NCBI GenBank assembly: GCA_025924515.1
Contig: JAICIE010000006.1
Coordinates: forward strand, 1-60,346
Direction of reading: 5' to 3'
Source: Jatrophihabitans sp.
GTDB lineage: Bacteria; Actinomycetota; Actinomycetes; Mycobacteriales; Jatrophihabitantaceae
DNA: 60,346 bases
Shown: positions 40,749 to 49,715 of the stretch, one piece after another
How positions within the stretch are numbered: the stretch's first letter is position 1
How the letters are laid out: each line of letters starts with the position of its first letter
The notes under the pieces: model-generated
Seen by the model: the letters and a program-made list of their open reading frames with translations, nothing else
What the model was told of the DNA's origin: nothing
The model's database searches: none
Made by a program: the position numbers and the translations under genes

Positions 40749-43265
40749 GTGACAGCAGTTCCGCAACAGGCTCAGGTCGTCGTTATAGGGGCCGGGATCG
40801 TCGGCAACAGCGTGGTGTACCACCTCGCCCGCCTCGGCTGGCGGAACATCGTGCAGATCGACAAGGGGCCGTTGCCCAACCCGGGCGGCTCCACCGGGCA
40901 CGCCTCCAACTTCATCTTCCCGGTCGACCATTCCCGCGAGATCACCGATCTGACGCTCGACAGCGTGCGTCAGTACAAGGATCTCGGCGTGTTCACCGAG
41001 TGCGGCGGCTTCGAGGTCGCGCGTACCGAGGCGCGGATGGAGGAGCTGCGCCGCCGGATCGCCTCGGCTCTGGCGTGGGGCATCCCGGCGGAGCTCGTGA
41101 CGCCCGAGCAGGTCGTCGAGAAGGTGCCGTTCCTCGACCCCTCGGTGATCCTCGGTGCCTTCTGGAGCCCGACCGTCGGGGTGGTCGACTCCCTCCGCGC
41201 AGGCACGCTGATGCGCGAGCGGGCGCAGGAGCTCGACGCGCTCACCGTCCTCGCCAACGCCGAGGTCACCGACATGACGGTCGAGGACGGCCGGATCAGG
41301 AGCGTCCGGACGACCAAGGGCGATATCTCGACCGACTGCGTCGTCATCGCCTGCGGCGTGTGGAGCCCCAAGCTCGCCCGGATGGCCGGCGTGCACATCC
41401 CGCTGACGCCGGCGGTCCACCAGATGATCAGCGTCGGGCCGCTGCCGCAGCTCGCGGGGACGACCGGGGAGATCTCGTACCCGATCGTCCGCGACATGGA
41501 TACCTTCTGCTACGAGCGCCAGCACGGCAGCGACATGGAGGTCGGCTCCTACGCGCACCGGCCGATCCTCATGGAGCCGGAGGAGATCCCCTCCATCGAC
41601 CAGGCAAGGCTGTCGCCGACGGAGCTGCCCTTCACCGACGAGGACTTCGACCCGCAGCTCGAACAGGCGTTGGAGCTGATGCCGGAGCTGCTCGGCAGCG
41701 CCGACGCAGAGATCCGCTACGCGATCAACGGCCTGCTCTCACTCACTCCCGACGGCGCGCCGATCCTCGGGGAGAGCCCGGAGGTCAAGGGCGTCTGGTC
41801 CGCCGCTGCTGTATGGATCAAGGAAGGGCCGGGGGTGGGCCGGCTGCTCGCCGAGTGGATGACCCACGGCCACTCGGAGATCGACGCCTCGCACAGCGAC
41901 ATCGCCCGGTTCTATCCGCATCAGCGCACGCGGGAGCACGTCCGGGCGCGCACCAGCGAGGGCTTCAACAAGACCTACGGCATCGTGCACCCGTCCGAGC
42001 AGTGGACGAGCGATCGCGACGTGCGGCTGGCGCCGATGCACGCCGGCGAGGTCGAGCTGGGCGCGGTGTTCTTCGAGACCGCCGGCTGGGAACGCCCGCA
42101 CTGGTACGCCTCCAACGAGCCGCTGCTGGGCGAGTACGGCGACGCCGTGATGTCCCGCCAGAACGAGTGGGACGCCCGCTGGTGGTCGCCGATCATCAAC
42201 GCCGAGCATCTCGCGATGCGCGAGCGCGCCGGCTACGTCGATCTCTCCGCGTTCACCATCTTCGACGTGGCGGGCAAGGGCGCGCTCGACGCGGTTCAGC
42301 ACATCGCCGTGGGACAGATGAACGTGGCACCGGGCCGGGTGGTCTACACGCCGATCCTCGACGAACGCGGCGGCTTCCGCGCCGACCTGACGATCATGCG
42401 GTTGGCCGAGGATCGGTTCCGCGTCGTCACCGGCGGCGCGCACGGCAACGTCGACCGGAAGTGGTTCATCGACCACCTGCCCACCGAGGGTTCGGCGCAC
42501 GTCGCGGACCTCACCTCCGCCTACACGACGATCGGCCTGTGGGGGCCGCGGGCTCGCGACATCCTCGGCTCGCTGACCGATGCCGACATCAGCCACATGG
42601 GGTTCCCCTTCAGCACCTGCCGCGAGGTGGAGCTCGGTTCGCTGTCGGTGCTGGCGTCCCGGATCTCCTACGTCGGCGAGCTCGGCTGGGAGCTGTACGT
42701 CCCGATCGAGCAGGGTGCGCGGCTGTGGGAACTGGTGCGCGAGGCCGGTCGTCCGCACGGCGCGGTGCCGGTCGGCATCGGGGTGTACGGGACGACCGGA
42801 CGCTTGGAGAAGGGCTACCGCGCCTACGGAGCCGAACTCGACTCGGAACGGACGATCGTCGAGGCCGGGATGATGCGGCCGAAGGTCAAGGACGCCGACT
42901 TCGTGGGCCGCGAGGCGTATCTCAAGCAGCGTGACAACGCGCCGGAGACGGTGCTGTGCACGATGACGGTCGACGACCACACCTCGGCCGACGGCTCGAA
43001 GCGCTACATGCTCGGCGGCGAGCCGGTCCTCAGCGCCGACGGTGCGCCGCTCACCGACGGGCACGGGCACCACCCCTACGTCACGTCGGCGGGCTCCGCG
43101 CCGTCGCTCGGCAAGCACCTGCTCATGGCGTACCTCCCGCCGGAGGAGGCCAGCGTCGGCAACAAGCTCAGCGTCGAGTACTTCGGCGAGCGCTATCCGG
43201 TGACCGTGGCGTCATGCGATGCGACCTCGGTGTTCGACCCGGCGAACGAGCGGATCCGGAGTTAG
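40749..43265 (+). CDS. Dimethylglycine dehydrogenase/oxidase-like flavoprotein with C-terminal GcvT domain
   Basis: 838 residues. The N-terminal FAD domain (VVVIGAGIVGNSVVYHLARLG) is followed by GGSTGHASN, where His51 matches the covalent flavin histidine of dimethylglycine dehydrogenase/oxidase. The C-terminal half (about 430-830) is an aminomethyltransferase (GcvT/FolB-like) fold, with RAGYVDLSAFTIFDVAGKGA, YVGELGWELYVP and GIGVYGTTGRLEKGYRAYGAEL. Such fusions oxidise N-methyl groups and pass the resulting C1 unit to THF as methylene-THF. The adjacent etfBA genes suggest ETF as the electron acceptor. The actual substrate may be dimethylglycine or a related betaine product. Confidence 0.88.
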   Translation: MTAVPQQAQVVVIGAGIVGNSVVYHLARLGWRNIVQIDKGPLPNPGGSTGHASNFIFPVDHSREITDLTLDSVRQYKDLGVFTECGGFEVARTEARMEELRRRIASALAWGIPAELVTPEQVVEKVPFLDPSVILGAFWSPTVGVVDSLRAGTLMRERAQELDALTVLANAEVTDMTVEDGRIRSVRTTKGDISTDCVVIACGVWSPKLARMAGVHIPLTPAVHQMISVGPLPQLAGTTGEISYPIVRDMDTFCYERQHGSDMEVGSYAHRPILMEPEEIPSIDQARLSPTELPFTDEDFDPQLEQALELMPELLGSADAEIRYAINGLLSLTPDGAPILGESPEVKGVWSAAAVWIKEGPGVGRLLAEWMTHGHSEIDASHSDIARFYPHQRTREHVRARTSEGFNKTYGIVHPSEQWTSDRDVRLAPMHAGEVELGAVFFETAGWERPHWYASNEPLLGEYGDAVMSRQNEWDARWWSPIINAEHLAMRERAGYVDLSAFTIFDVAGKGALDAVQHIAVGQMNVAPGRVVYTPILDERGGFRADLTIMRLAEDRFRVVTGGAHGNVDRKWFIDHLPTEGSAHVADLTSAYTTIGLWGPRARDILGSLTDADISHMGFPFSTCREVELGSLSVLASRISYVGELGWELYVPIEQGARLWELVREAGRPHGAVPVGIGVYGTTGRLEKGYRAYGAELDSERTIVEAGMMRPKVKDADFVGREAYLKQRDNAPETVLCTMTVDDHTSADGSKRYMLGGEPVLSADGAPLTDGHGHHPYVTSAGSAPSLGKHLLMAYLPPEEASVGNKLSVEYFGERYPVTVASCDATSVFDPANERIRS

Positions 43266-43299
43266 CGACGATGGTCCAGCGAGGCTTGCGGAGCGAGCG

Positions 43300-44073
43300 A
43301 TGACAAACGTCCTGGTCTGCATCAAGCGCGTGCCCGACGTGTCCGGTGAGGTTCTGCTCACCGAGGACGGGATGTCGGTCGACGCCCGGCACGTCGGGTT
43401 CACGGTGAGCCCGCACGAGGAGTGCGCGGTCGAACTGGCGACCCAGGTCGCCGACGCCACCGGCGGTTCGGCGACGGTACTCACGCTCGGTCCGAGCGAC
43501 GGTGTGGAGCAACTGCGCAGCGCTTTGGCGGTCGGCTGCTCGTCCGGCGTGCTGGTCGAGGCCGACACCGACCGGTTCGGCCCGGCCGACGTCGCCGCTG
43601 CCATCGCCGACGTCGTCCGTGCCCGCGAAGCGGCCGGCGACTCGGTCGACCTGGTCCTGCTGGGCAACGACGCCGCGGACACCGGCGACTTTCAGGTGCC
43701 GGTGCGGTTGGCGTACGCGCTCGATCGACCGGTGCTGACCAACATCTCGTCCTGCGAGGTAGACGCCGACCGGGTGATCGCGCGCGGCGACGGCCCGGAC
43801 GGCACGGAGATCTTCGAGGTGCCGCTGCCGGCCGTCGTCGCGGTGCTCGAGGGCGGCGTCACGCCGCGGTATCCCTCGATCACCGGACGGATGAAGGCCA
43901 AGAAGGCGCCGATCGACATTCAGACGCCGACCGTCGAACCGCGCGGGAGCGGACGGGTGCGTCTGCGGGTGCCGCCGCCGCGCTCCGGCACGGTCGAGGT
44001 TCTCGGCCAGGGTGCGGACGCCGCCCCGGCAGTCGTCGACCTGCTGGTCAAGATCGGGGTGGTCTCCGCATGA
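43300..44073 (+). CDS. etfB: Electron transfer flavoprotein beta subunit
   Basis: 257 residues. NVLVCIKRVPD at the N-terminus, DLVLLGNDAADTGDFQVPVRLAYALDRP and RYPSITGRMKAKKAPID are EtfB signatures. It binds AMP and forms the heterodimer with EtfA. It follows the dimethylglycine-dehydrogenase-like gene by 34 bp, and its stop overlaps the etfA start (ATGA). Likely a dedicated acceptor for the neighbouring flavoproteins. Confidence 0.92.
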   Translation: MTNVLVCIKRVPDVSGEVLLTEDGMSVDARHVGFTVSPHEECAVELATQVADATGGSATVLTLGPSDGVEQLRSALAVGCSSGVLVEADTDRFGPADVAAAIADVVRAREAAGDSVDLVLLGNDAADTGDFQVPVRLAYALDRPVLTNISSCEVDADRVIARGDGPDGTEIFEVPLPAVVAVLEGGVTPRYPSITGRMKAKKAPIDIQTPTVEPRGSGRVRLRVPPPRSGTVEVLGQGADAAPAVVDLLVKIGVVSA

Positions 44074-45047
44074 TCATCGTTCTGGTCGAGGCCAACGCCG
44101 ATGGGCTGACTCTCTTCTCGCGGGAGGCGCTCACGTTCGCCCGTGCCCTCGGCGACCGGGCCGGGCACGCGGTTCAAGCGGTGGTCTTCGACGAGCCCAC
44201 CGACGCGATCCGCCAACAGCTAGGGGAGCAGGGCGTCGCGCTGGCGCACCACCCGGACGACCCCCGCCTGTCCGACTACGCCGGGGCCTCGTGGGCGGCG
44301 GCGGCCGTCGACGTGGTCAGGTCGAGCGCGGCCGAGATCGTCCTCGCGTCGGGCACGCCTCGCGGCAACGAGATCCTCGCGCACATCGCCGCACGGCTCG
44401 ACGTCCGGATGGCCGCGAACGTCGTTCAGGTCGAGTCGACCGACCCGCTCGTCGTCACCCGCCAGGTCGTCGGCGGTGCGGCGCTGGAGGACATGCGCCT
44501 CGACGACCCGATCGCCGTCCTCAGCGTCGCCGGCCATGCCTGCGATCCACAGGCGGCCAGCGTTGCGATGACGACGGAGGTCGCGACGGTAAGCCCGACT
44601 CTCGACGAGCGCGACCTCGTCACCCGGGTGATGCAGGTCGAGCAGACCCAGGCCGAGGACACCAGCGCCCTCACGGGTGCGCGGGTCGTGGTCGGCGCCG
44701 GTCGCGGGGCCGGCGGCGCCGAGGGGTTCACCGACCTGCTCGAGCTGACCGAGTTGCTCGGCGGCGCGCTCGGGGTGTCGCGGGTCGTCACCAGCCTCGG
44801 CTGGCGCCCGCACAGTGAGCAGGTCGGTCAGACCGGCAGCCGCATCGCCCCGGACCTCTACATCCCGTGCGGCATCAGCGGAGCGATCCAGCACTGGGCC
44901 GGCTGCCAATCCGCGAAGACCATTTTGGCGATCAATACCGACCCCGAGGCGCCGATGGTCACCAGGGCGCATTACGCGGTGATCGGTGATCTGCACGAGG
45001 TCGTGCCGGCGATCAACAAGGAGCTGCGCAGCCGCCGGACCGGCTGA
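44070..45047 (+). CDS. etfA: Electron transfer flavoprotein alpha subunit
   Basis: 325 residues. The C-terminal FAD-binding domain is complete: VVVGAGRGAGGAEGFTDLLELTELLGGALGVSR, GWRPHSEQVGQTGSRIAPDLYIPCGISGAIQHWAG, and AINTDPEAPM. It carries FAD and docks to the dehydrogenases, passing electrons to an ETF:quinone oxidoreductase that is not in this window. Confidence 0.93.
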   Translation: MIIVLVEANADGLTLFSREALTFARALGDRAGHAVQAVVFDEPTDAIRQQLGEQGVALAHHPDDPRLSDYAGASWAAAAVDVVRSSAAEIVLASGTPRGNEILAHIAARLDVRMAANVVQVESTDPLVVTRQVVGGAALEDMRLDDPIAVLSVAGHACDPQAASVAMTTEVATVSPTLDERDLVTRVMQVEQTQAEDTSALTGARVVVGAGRGAGGAEGFTDLLELTELLGGALGVSRVVTSLGWRPHSEQVGQTGSRIAPDLYIPCGISGAIQHWAGCQSAKTILAINTDPEAPMVTRAHYAVIGDLHEVVPAINKELRSRRTG

Positions 45048-45070
45048 GCGGGTCAGCGGCTACGGTGGCA

Positions 45071-45084
45071 GCAACCGCAGTTGC
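45071..45084. promoter_or_regulatory. RCAAC-N4-GTTGY operator-like palindrome (copy 1)
   Basis: GCAAC-CGCA-GTTGC is a perfect palindrome nested inside outer arms GGTGGC (45064-45069) and GCCACC (45086-45091), immediately upstream of the ribosome site of the FAD oxidoreductase gene at 45105. It shares its arms with sites at 46474 and 49668. Confidence 0.65.
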
Positions 45085-45104
45085 GGCCACCGGCGGAGGA
45101 ACCC

Positions 45105-46436
45105 ATGACGGACCTGCCCGACTTCGCTCGCTACGTCGTCATCGGCGCCGGCATCCACGGCTTGTCGACGGCGTGGCATCTCGCGACCGGACTGGCGGCG
45201 CGAGGCGGCAGCGGGTCCGACGTCGTCGTTCTGGACAAGGCCGAACCGGGCGCCGGGGCGTCCGGAATCGCCTGCGGCGTCATTCGCAACAATTATTTCC
45301 AGCCCGCGATGCGCGCGCTGATGTCGCATTCGGTCTCGGTGTGGGAGTCCGATCCGAAGTCCTTCGCCTACCACCCGGTCGGGTACCTGCAGATCAGTCC
45401 CGAGGTGATGCACGACGACGTCGCCGCGATCCACGCCGAGCAGCAGGCCATCGGCTATCCCTCGACGTTCATCGAGGGCGCCGACGAGTCGCGGTGGTAC
45501 CTGCAGTCGATCTTTCCCGACTGGCAGGCCAGGGGCATCACCAGCGTGCTGCACGAACACCGAGGCGGTTACGCGAACAATCGGGCGTCAGTGCGCGGGC
45601 TCGTCGAGAAGGCCGAAGCCGCCGGGGTACGCATCGTGCCGGGAGCCAGGGTGACCCATGTCCCCCGCGACGGTGACCGGGTCACCGCCGTCGAGACGAC
45701 CGCGGGAACGATCCGGTGCGAGTCGGTTGTCGTCGCGGTCGGCCCCTGGATCCGCGACCTGTGGCGTCTGTTGGACCTGCCGGAGACGATCTCGGTGCTG
45801 GGACGCGACGGCTCGACGTACCGGCGCCCGATGTGGACCTACTGGTCGCTGCAGGAAGGGACCCTCGCGGTCGATCCGTCCTTCCTCACCGACAGCGCCG
45901 GCGCCATGCCTCCGGTCGTGCATGTCGACACCGATGCCCCTCTCTACGACGACGAGGGCGCGCTCGTCACCGACAAACTGTGGGGGATCTACTTCAAACC
46001 CGATTTCAACTTCGGGGGCGTGCAGGGCGGCGCGATGCCCTTCGTCGTCGACCGACCCACCGACGAGGTCGCGGTCGACCCGTACGGGCCGGCGAGCCCC
46101 GACTTCGTCGTCGGCGCGGAATTCGCGCGGATGTGGACAGCCGGGCTGGCTCACTGCCTGAAGCGCTTCGAAGGCAAGAGCTCCTACTTCTCCCAGGAGC
46201 CGTCGGGCGGCATCGGCTGCTTCACCCCGGACAGCTTTCCGGTCTTCGACACGTTCCGCGAGAACGTGTACGTGGTCGCGGATTCGAACCACGGCTACAA
46301 GATGATCGGTGTCGGCGACCTGGTGGCCAAGGAGCTGCTCGGCGATCCCCAGCCGCTGCTCGAGCCGTTTCGCTTCTCGCGGTACGCCGCGGGCAGGCTG
46401 CACCCGGTGAGCCACTCGCCGTTCCCGTGGAGCTGA
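45105..46436 (+). CDS. FAD-dependent oxidoreductase, sarcosine/dimethylglycine dehydrogenase-like (DAO family)
   Basis: 443 residues. YVVIGAGIHGLSTAWHLATGL is the dinucleotide fold, GAGASGIACGVIRNNYFQPAM the conserved flavin-proximal stretch of SoxB-like proteins, and SNHGYKMIGVGDLVAKELLG the C-terminal FAD block. It lacks a GcvT domain. The ATG at 45105 follows GGAGGAAC. It should oxidise an N-methylated amine; which one is unknown, and the presence of soxB elsewhere in the island makes it a second specificity. Confidence 0.82.
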   Translation: MTDLPDFARYVVIGAGIHGLSTAWHLATGLAARGGSGSDVVVLDKAEPGAGASGIACGVIRNNYFQPAMRALMSHSVSVWESDPKSFAYHPVGYLQISPEVMHDDVAAIHAEQQAIGYPSTFIEGADESRWYLQSIFPDWQARGITSVLHEHRGGYANNRASVRGLVEKAEAAGVRIVPGARVTHVPRDGDRVTAVETTAGTIRCESVVVAVGPWIRDLWRLLDLPETISVLGRDGSTYRRPMWTYWSLQEGTLAVDPSFLTDSAGAMPPVVHVDTDAPLYDDEGALVTDKLWGIYFKPDFNFGGVQGGAMPFVVDRPTDEVAVDPYGPASPDFVVGAEFARMWTAGLAHCLKRFEGKSSYFSQEPSGGIGCFTPDSFPVFDTFRENVYVVADSNHGYKMIGVGDLVAKELLGDPQPLLEPFRFSRYAAGRLHPVSHSPFPWS

Positions 46437-46473
46437 CCGCTCAGCCGTCCCGCACGCTTGTCTCCCTACCGCA

Positions 46474-46487
46474 ACAACTGGAGTTGT
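46474..46487. promoter_or_regulatory. RCAAC-N4-GTTGY operator-like palindrome (copy 2)
   Basis: ACAAC-TGGA-GTTGT, extendable to AACAAC/GTTGTT (46473-46488), lies 17 bp upstream of the second MttB gene. It has the same arm sequence and four-base spacer as the copies at 45071 and 49668. Confidence 0.65.
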
Positions 46488-46503
46488 TAGTAGGCTCGGC
46501 GCC

Positions 46504-47961
46504 GTGTTCGTCAATCGCGCGCCCCGGTTCGAGGTCTTGGACGAGGACGGGCTGACGACGCTCGACCGCGGCTCGGACCGGCTGGCGGCCGAGATCGGTG
46601 TGCAGTTCGACCATCCACGTGCGCTGCAGTTGTTCCGGCAGGCCGGACAGACGGTGGAAGACAACGTCGTCCGCTTCGAACCCGGATTTCTGCGGGCGAA
46701 GTCCGCGCTCGCGCCACCCGAGTTCTCCCTCCGGGCCAGGAACCGCGCGCGCGATCTCGTCATCGGCGGCGACCACATGATCTTCGGGGCCGTCAACGGC
46801 CCGCCCTTCGTCCGGGTCGACGGCGTTCGCCGCGACGGCACCCTCGCCGACTTCGAGAAGCTGCTCAAGTTGGTGCAGGTGTCAGACGTCCTGGACACGC
46901 CCGGGCGCAACGTCCTCGAACCCAACGACGTCCCGCTCGACGTGCGCCATTTGGTGCGCGCGCTCGCGGCGACGCGACTGACCGATCGCGTCTGGGCGGG
47001 GGAGCCGTCGTCGGAAGAGGCCGCTCGCGACTGCATCGAGATCGCCGCGATCGTGCACGGCGGCCGCGCCGCCATCGAGCAGGACCCGGTGCTGTTCGCC
47101 AACGTGAACGTCAACTCGCCGCTGCACTTCGACGTCCGCATGCTCGACGGCCTGCTCACCTACGCCGAGGCCGGGCAGGCGATCATCGTCACCCCCTTCC
47201 TGCTGATGGGTGCGATGGCTCCCGTATCGGCGCCGGCAGCTCTCGCGCAACAGATGACCGAGGCGCTGGCCGGGATCGCGCTCGTCCAGCTGGTCCGCGA
47301 GCGCACCCCGTGCGTCCTCGGTTCCTTCCTTTCCACGACCGACATGAAATCGGGATCGCCGGCGTTCGGCGGGCCGGAATCGGCGTTCGGGCTGTACGCG
47401 TCCGGGCAGATCGCGCGACGGATCGGACTTCCCTGGCGCTCCGGTGGCGGCACGCTGACCGCGAGCCAGGTCGTGGACTTCCAAGCCGGCTACGAGGCCT
47501 TCAACACCCTGCTCGCCGCTTTCCTCGCCGGCGCGAACGTCTGCTGGCAGTCGGCCGGCTGGCTCGAAGGGGGCCTCGTGACCTCTTTCGAGAAGTTCGC
47601 TGCCGACTGCGAGATCCTCGACCTGCTGCAGGCGCAGTTCACGCCCGTCAAGGTCGATGAGGAGAGCCTGGCCTACGACGCGCACGTCGAGGTGGGGCAC
47701 GGCGGTCACTTCTTCGGGACGGCCCACACGCTGGCCCGGTTCCGGGACTGCTTCTGGAGACCGACCATCGCCTCGACCGAGAACAACGAGCGGTGGCTGC
47801 GCAACGGGTCGATGGACCACGCGGCGCGCGCCGCGCTGCGCTGGAAGGCGATGCTCGACAGCTACCAACAGCCACCGCTCGACGACGCCGTCGAACAAGA
47901 ACTCGTCGAGTTCGTCGAGCGACGCGCGGCTGAGCTGGGCGACGCGGTCGACGTGCGGTAG
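46504..47961 (+). CDS. MttB-superfamily methyltransferase, non-pyrrolysine (paralog 2)
   Basis: 485 residues (PF06253), clearly paralogous to the protein at 37477: NVNVNSPLHFDVRML, GSFLSTTDMKSGSPAFGGPE and AHVEVGHGGHFFGTAHTLARFRDCFWRP align block by block. There is no in-frame TAG. It begins with GTG. No corrinoid protein is encoded beside it, so it presumably uses the one at 35931. It is expected to act on a different methylated amine from paralog 1. The nitrilase follows after 14 bp. Confidence 0.86.
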   Translation: MFVNRAPRFEVLDEDGLTTLDRGSDRLAAEIGVQFDHPRALQLFRQAGQTVEDNVVRFEPGFLRAKSALAPPEFSLRARNRARDLVIGGDHMIFGAVNGPPFVRVDGVRRDGTLADFEKLLKLVQVSDVLDTPGRNVLEPNDVPLDVRHLVRALAATRLTDRVWAGEPSSEEAARDCIEIAAIVHGGRAAIEQDPVLFANVNVNSPLHFDVRMLDGLLTYAEAGQAIIVTPFLLMGAMAPVSAPAALAQQMTEALAGIALVQLVRERTPCVLGSFLSTTDMKSGSPAFGGPESAFGLYASGQIARRIGLPWRSGGGTLTASQVVDFQAGYEAFNTLLAAFLAGANVCWQSAGWLEGGLVTSFEKFAADCEILDLLQAQFTPVKVDEESLAYDAHVEVGHGGHFFGTAHTLARFRDCFWRPTIASTENNERWLRNGSMDHAARAALRWKAMLDSYQQPPLDDAVEQELVEFVERRAAELGDAVDVR

Positions 47962-47975
47962 GACATCATCGCGGG

Positions 47976-48818
47976 ATGCGGATCGCACTCGCACAGGTCG
48001 ATGTCGCGCTGGGGGACGTCGATCGGAACCTGCGCACTGCTGCCGAGGTGAGGTCGCAAGCCGCCGCGCAGAACGCTGACGTCGTTATCTTCCCCGAGCT
48101 GATGTTGCACGGGTACCCGCTGATCCGCTACGACGCCGGCCTGGCGATCGCAGCCGACGACGAGCGGCTTCGGGCCCTGTCCGCCGGAGACGAGGGCCGC
48201 ACCGCCGTGATCGTGGGCTTCCACGAGGACGCGGGCCCGCACACCTACAACAGCGTGGCCTACCTCGACCACGGCTGCGTGCTGCACGTGCACCGGAAGC
48301 TGTACCTGCCGACCTACGACATCTGGGAGGAACACAAGCACTTCAGCCCGGGTCAGACGCTGCGGGCCTTCGACACCGGCTTCGGGCGGCTCGGGATGCT
48401 GACCTGCAACGACGCCTGGCAGGCCTGTCCGCCGTTCCTGCTGGCCCAGGACGGCGCGGAAGTGCTGTTCATCCCGACCAACAGCGTCGACTCCCGGGCA
48501 CCCGAGGTGATCGACACGCCGGCCTACTGGCGCGACGTGTTGCGGGCGGTGGCCCGGATGAACGAGCTGTGGGTCGTCTTCGTGAACCGGGTCGGCTCCC
48601 AGGACGGGCTCGAATTCTGGGGTGGGTCCTGCGTCGTCGACCCCACCGGGACGATCGTCGCCGACGCGCCGGTCAAGCAGGAGGCGCTGCTCGTCGCCGA
48701 CATCGACGTGGCCGCCGCGCGCCGTCGGCGCCGCCAACTGCCGTTGCTCAAGGACGCTCGGCTGGGGCTGCTCGTGCGCGAGCTCGAGCGGCTGATCGCC
48801 GAAGGCGGCAACGCCTGA
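47976..48818 (+). CDS. Carbon-nitrogen hydrolase (nitrilase superfamily)
   Basis: 280 residues. The catalytic triad is visible: Glu41 (FPELMLHGYP), Lys108 (HRKLYLPTY) and Cys144 (LTCNDAW). It resembles amidase/carbamoylase members more than true nitrilases. Placed 14 bp after the second MttB gene and probably co-transcribed, it could release a methylated amine from an amide, but the substrate is unknown. Confidence 0.88.
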   Translation: MRIALAQVDVALGDVDRNLRTAAEVRSQAAAQNADVVIFPELMLHGYPLIRYDAGLAIAADDERLRALSAGDEGRTAVIVGFHEDAGPHTYNSVAYLDHGCVLHVHRKLYLPTYDIWEEHKHFSPGQTLRAFDTGFGRLGMLTCNDAWQACPPFLLAQDGAEVLFIPTNSVDSRAPEVIDTPAYWRDVLRAVARMNELWVVFVNRVGSQDGLEFWGGSCVVDPTGTIVADAPVKQEALLVADIDVAAARRRRRQLPLLKDARLGLLVRELERLIAEGGNA

Positions 48819-48838
48819 CGGCTCGCCGAGCTGAACAT

Positions 48839-49663
48839 CTACCGGGACTGCGCGCCGATCGCGGGCTCGCCGAGACGGCCGGAAAGCTCGTCGGCCACCG
48901 CGGTGAGAGCCGCGCCCGCTTGATCGCGACGGGCCGGGCCCAGGCGGAACTTCGGGGCCGAGATATTGATCGCTGCGCAGACCCGGCCACGAAAGTCGCG
49001 GACCGGAGCGGCGACCGCGATGAGCCCCGCCTCGAATTCCTCGTCGACCACCGCGAAACCGCGCCGGCGGCTGGCCGCCAGCCGGCGGGCCAACTCGTCG
49101 ATCGTGTGCGGCGCCTTGGGCCCGGGCCGCTCGAACTGCATCTCGCCGAAAAGTGCCCGCAGCTCCTCGGTCGTCGTGTCGAACAGCAATGCGCGCCCGG
49201 ACGCGGTGCAGTACGCCGGGACCGTTCGGCCGACCCAGCCGGCGACCTGCACCGACCGCGGCGGCGAAGCGGAGAACACCGTGAGCACCTGCGCGTCACG
49301 CAGCACGGAGAGGTTGGCGCGCTCGCCCAGCTCATCGACCAGCCGCCGCAGCAACGGCCGCGCCGCCTCCAGCAGCCGTTGGTCTCCCGCGCGCGCGGCG
49401 AGCGCGTAAAAGCCCCAGCCGAGGCGGTAGGTCAGCGACCGGTCGTCGCGCTCGATCAGCCCGGCTTTCGCGAGGGTCGTGAGCACGCGGGACACCTGCC
49501 CCTTGTCGCCGCCCACGAGTTCGGCGATCCGGACGACGCCGAGCCCGTCCTGTTCGACCGCCTCGACGGAACCGAGCGCGATCAGCGCCGCAGCCGCCCG
49601 CGACACGCCGCTCGCCTCGTCAGCCACAGTGCGTTGTTCTACCACCCGACCGTCCTCGATCAC
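48839..49663 (-). CDS. IclR-family regulator 3
   Basis: 274 residues from a GTG at 49661-49663; a second GTG at 49625-49627 would remove 12 residues, and neither has a clear ribosome site. HTH about 20-75 (VRIAELVGGDKGQVSRVLTTLAKAGLIERDDRS), then the effector domain with ASGRALLFDTTTEEL and RGFAVVDEEFEAGLIAVAAPV. It is divergent from soxBDAG, and a perfect GCAAC-N4-GTTGC palindrome lies in the shared gap. It is the best candidate for the regulator of the three sites of that type. Confidence 0.92.
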   Translation of the reverse strand: MIEDGRVVEQRTVADEASGVSRAAAALIALGSVEAVEQDGLGVVRIAELVGGDKGQVSRVLTTLAKAGLIERDDRSLTYRLGWGFYALAARAGDQRLLEAARPLLRRLVDELGERANLSVLRDAQVLTVFSASPPRSVQVAGWVGRTVPAYCTASGRALLFDTTTEELRALFGEMQFERPGPKAPHTIDELARRLAASRRRGFAVVDEEFEAGLIAVAAPVRDFRGRVCAAINISAPKFRLGPARRDQAGAALTAVADELSGRLGEPAIGAQSR

Positions 49664-49667
49664 CGTG

Positions 49668-49681
49668 GCAACTTCGGTTGC
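49668..49681. promoter_or_regulatory. RCAAC-N4-GTTGY operator-like palindrome (copy 3)
   Basis: GCAAC-TTCG-GTTGC, a perfect palindrome in the 52-bp gap between divergent IclR-3 and soxB. Identical arms to copy 1. Confidence 0.7.
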
Positions 49682-49715
49682 TGACTTCGCAGGATCCTCT
49701 AGTAGCGTTTCCGCC

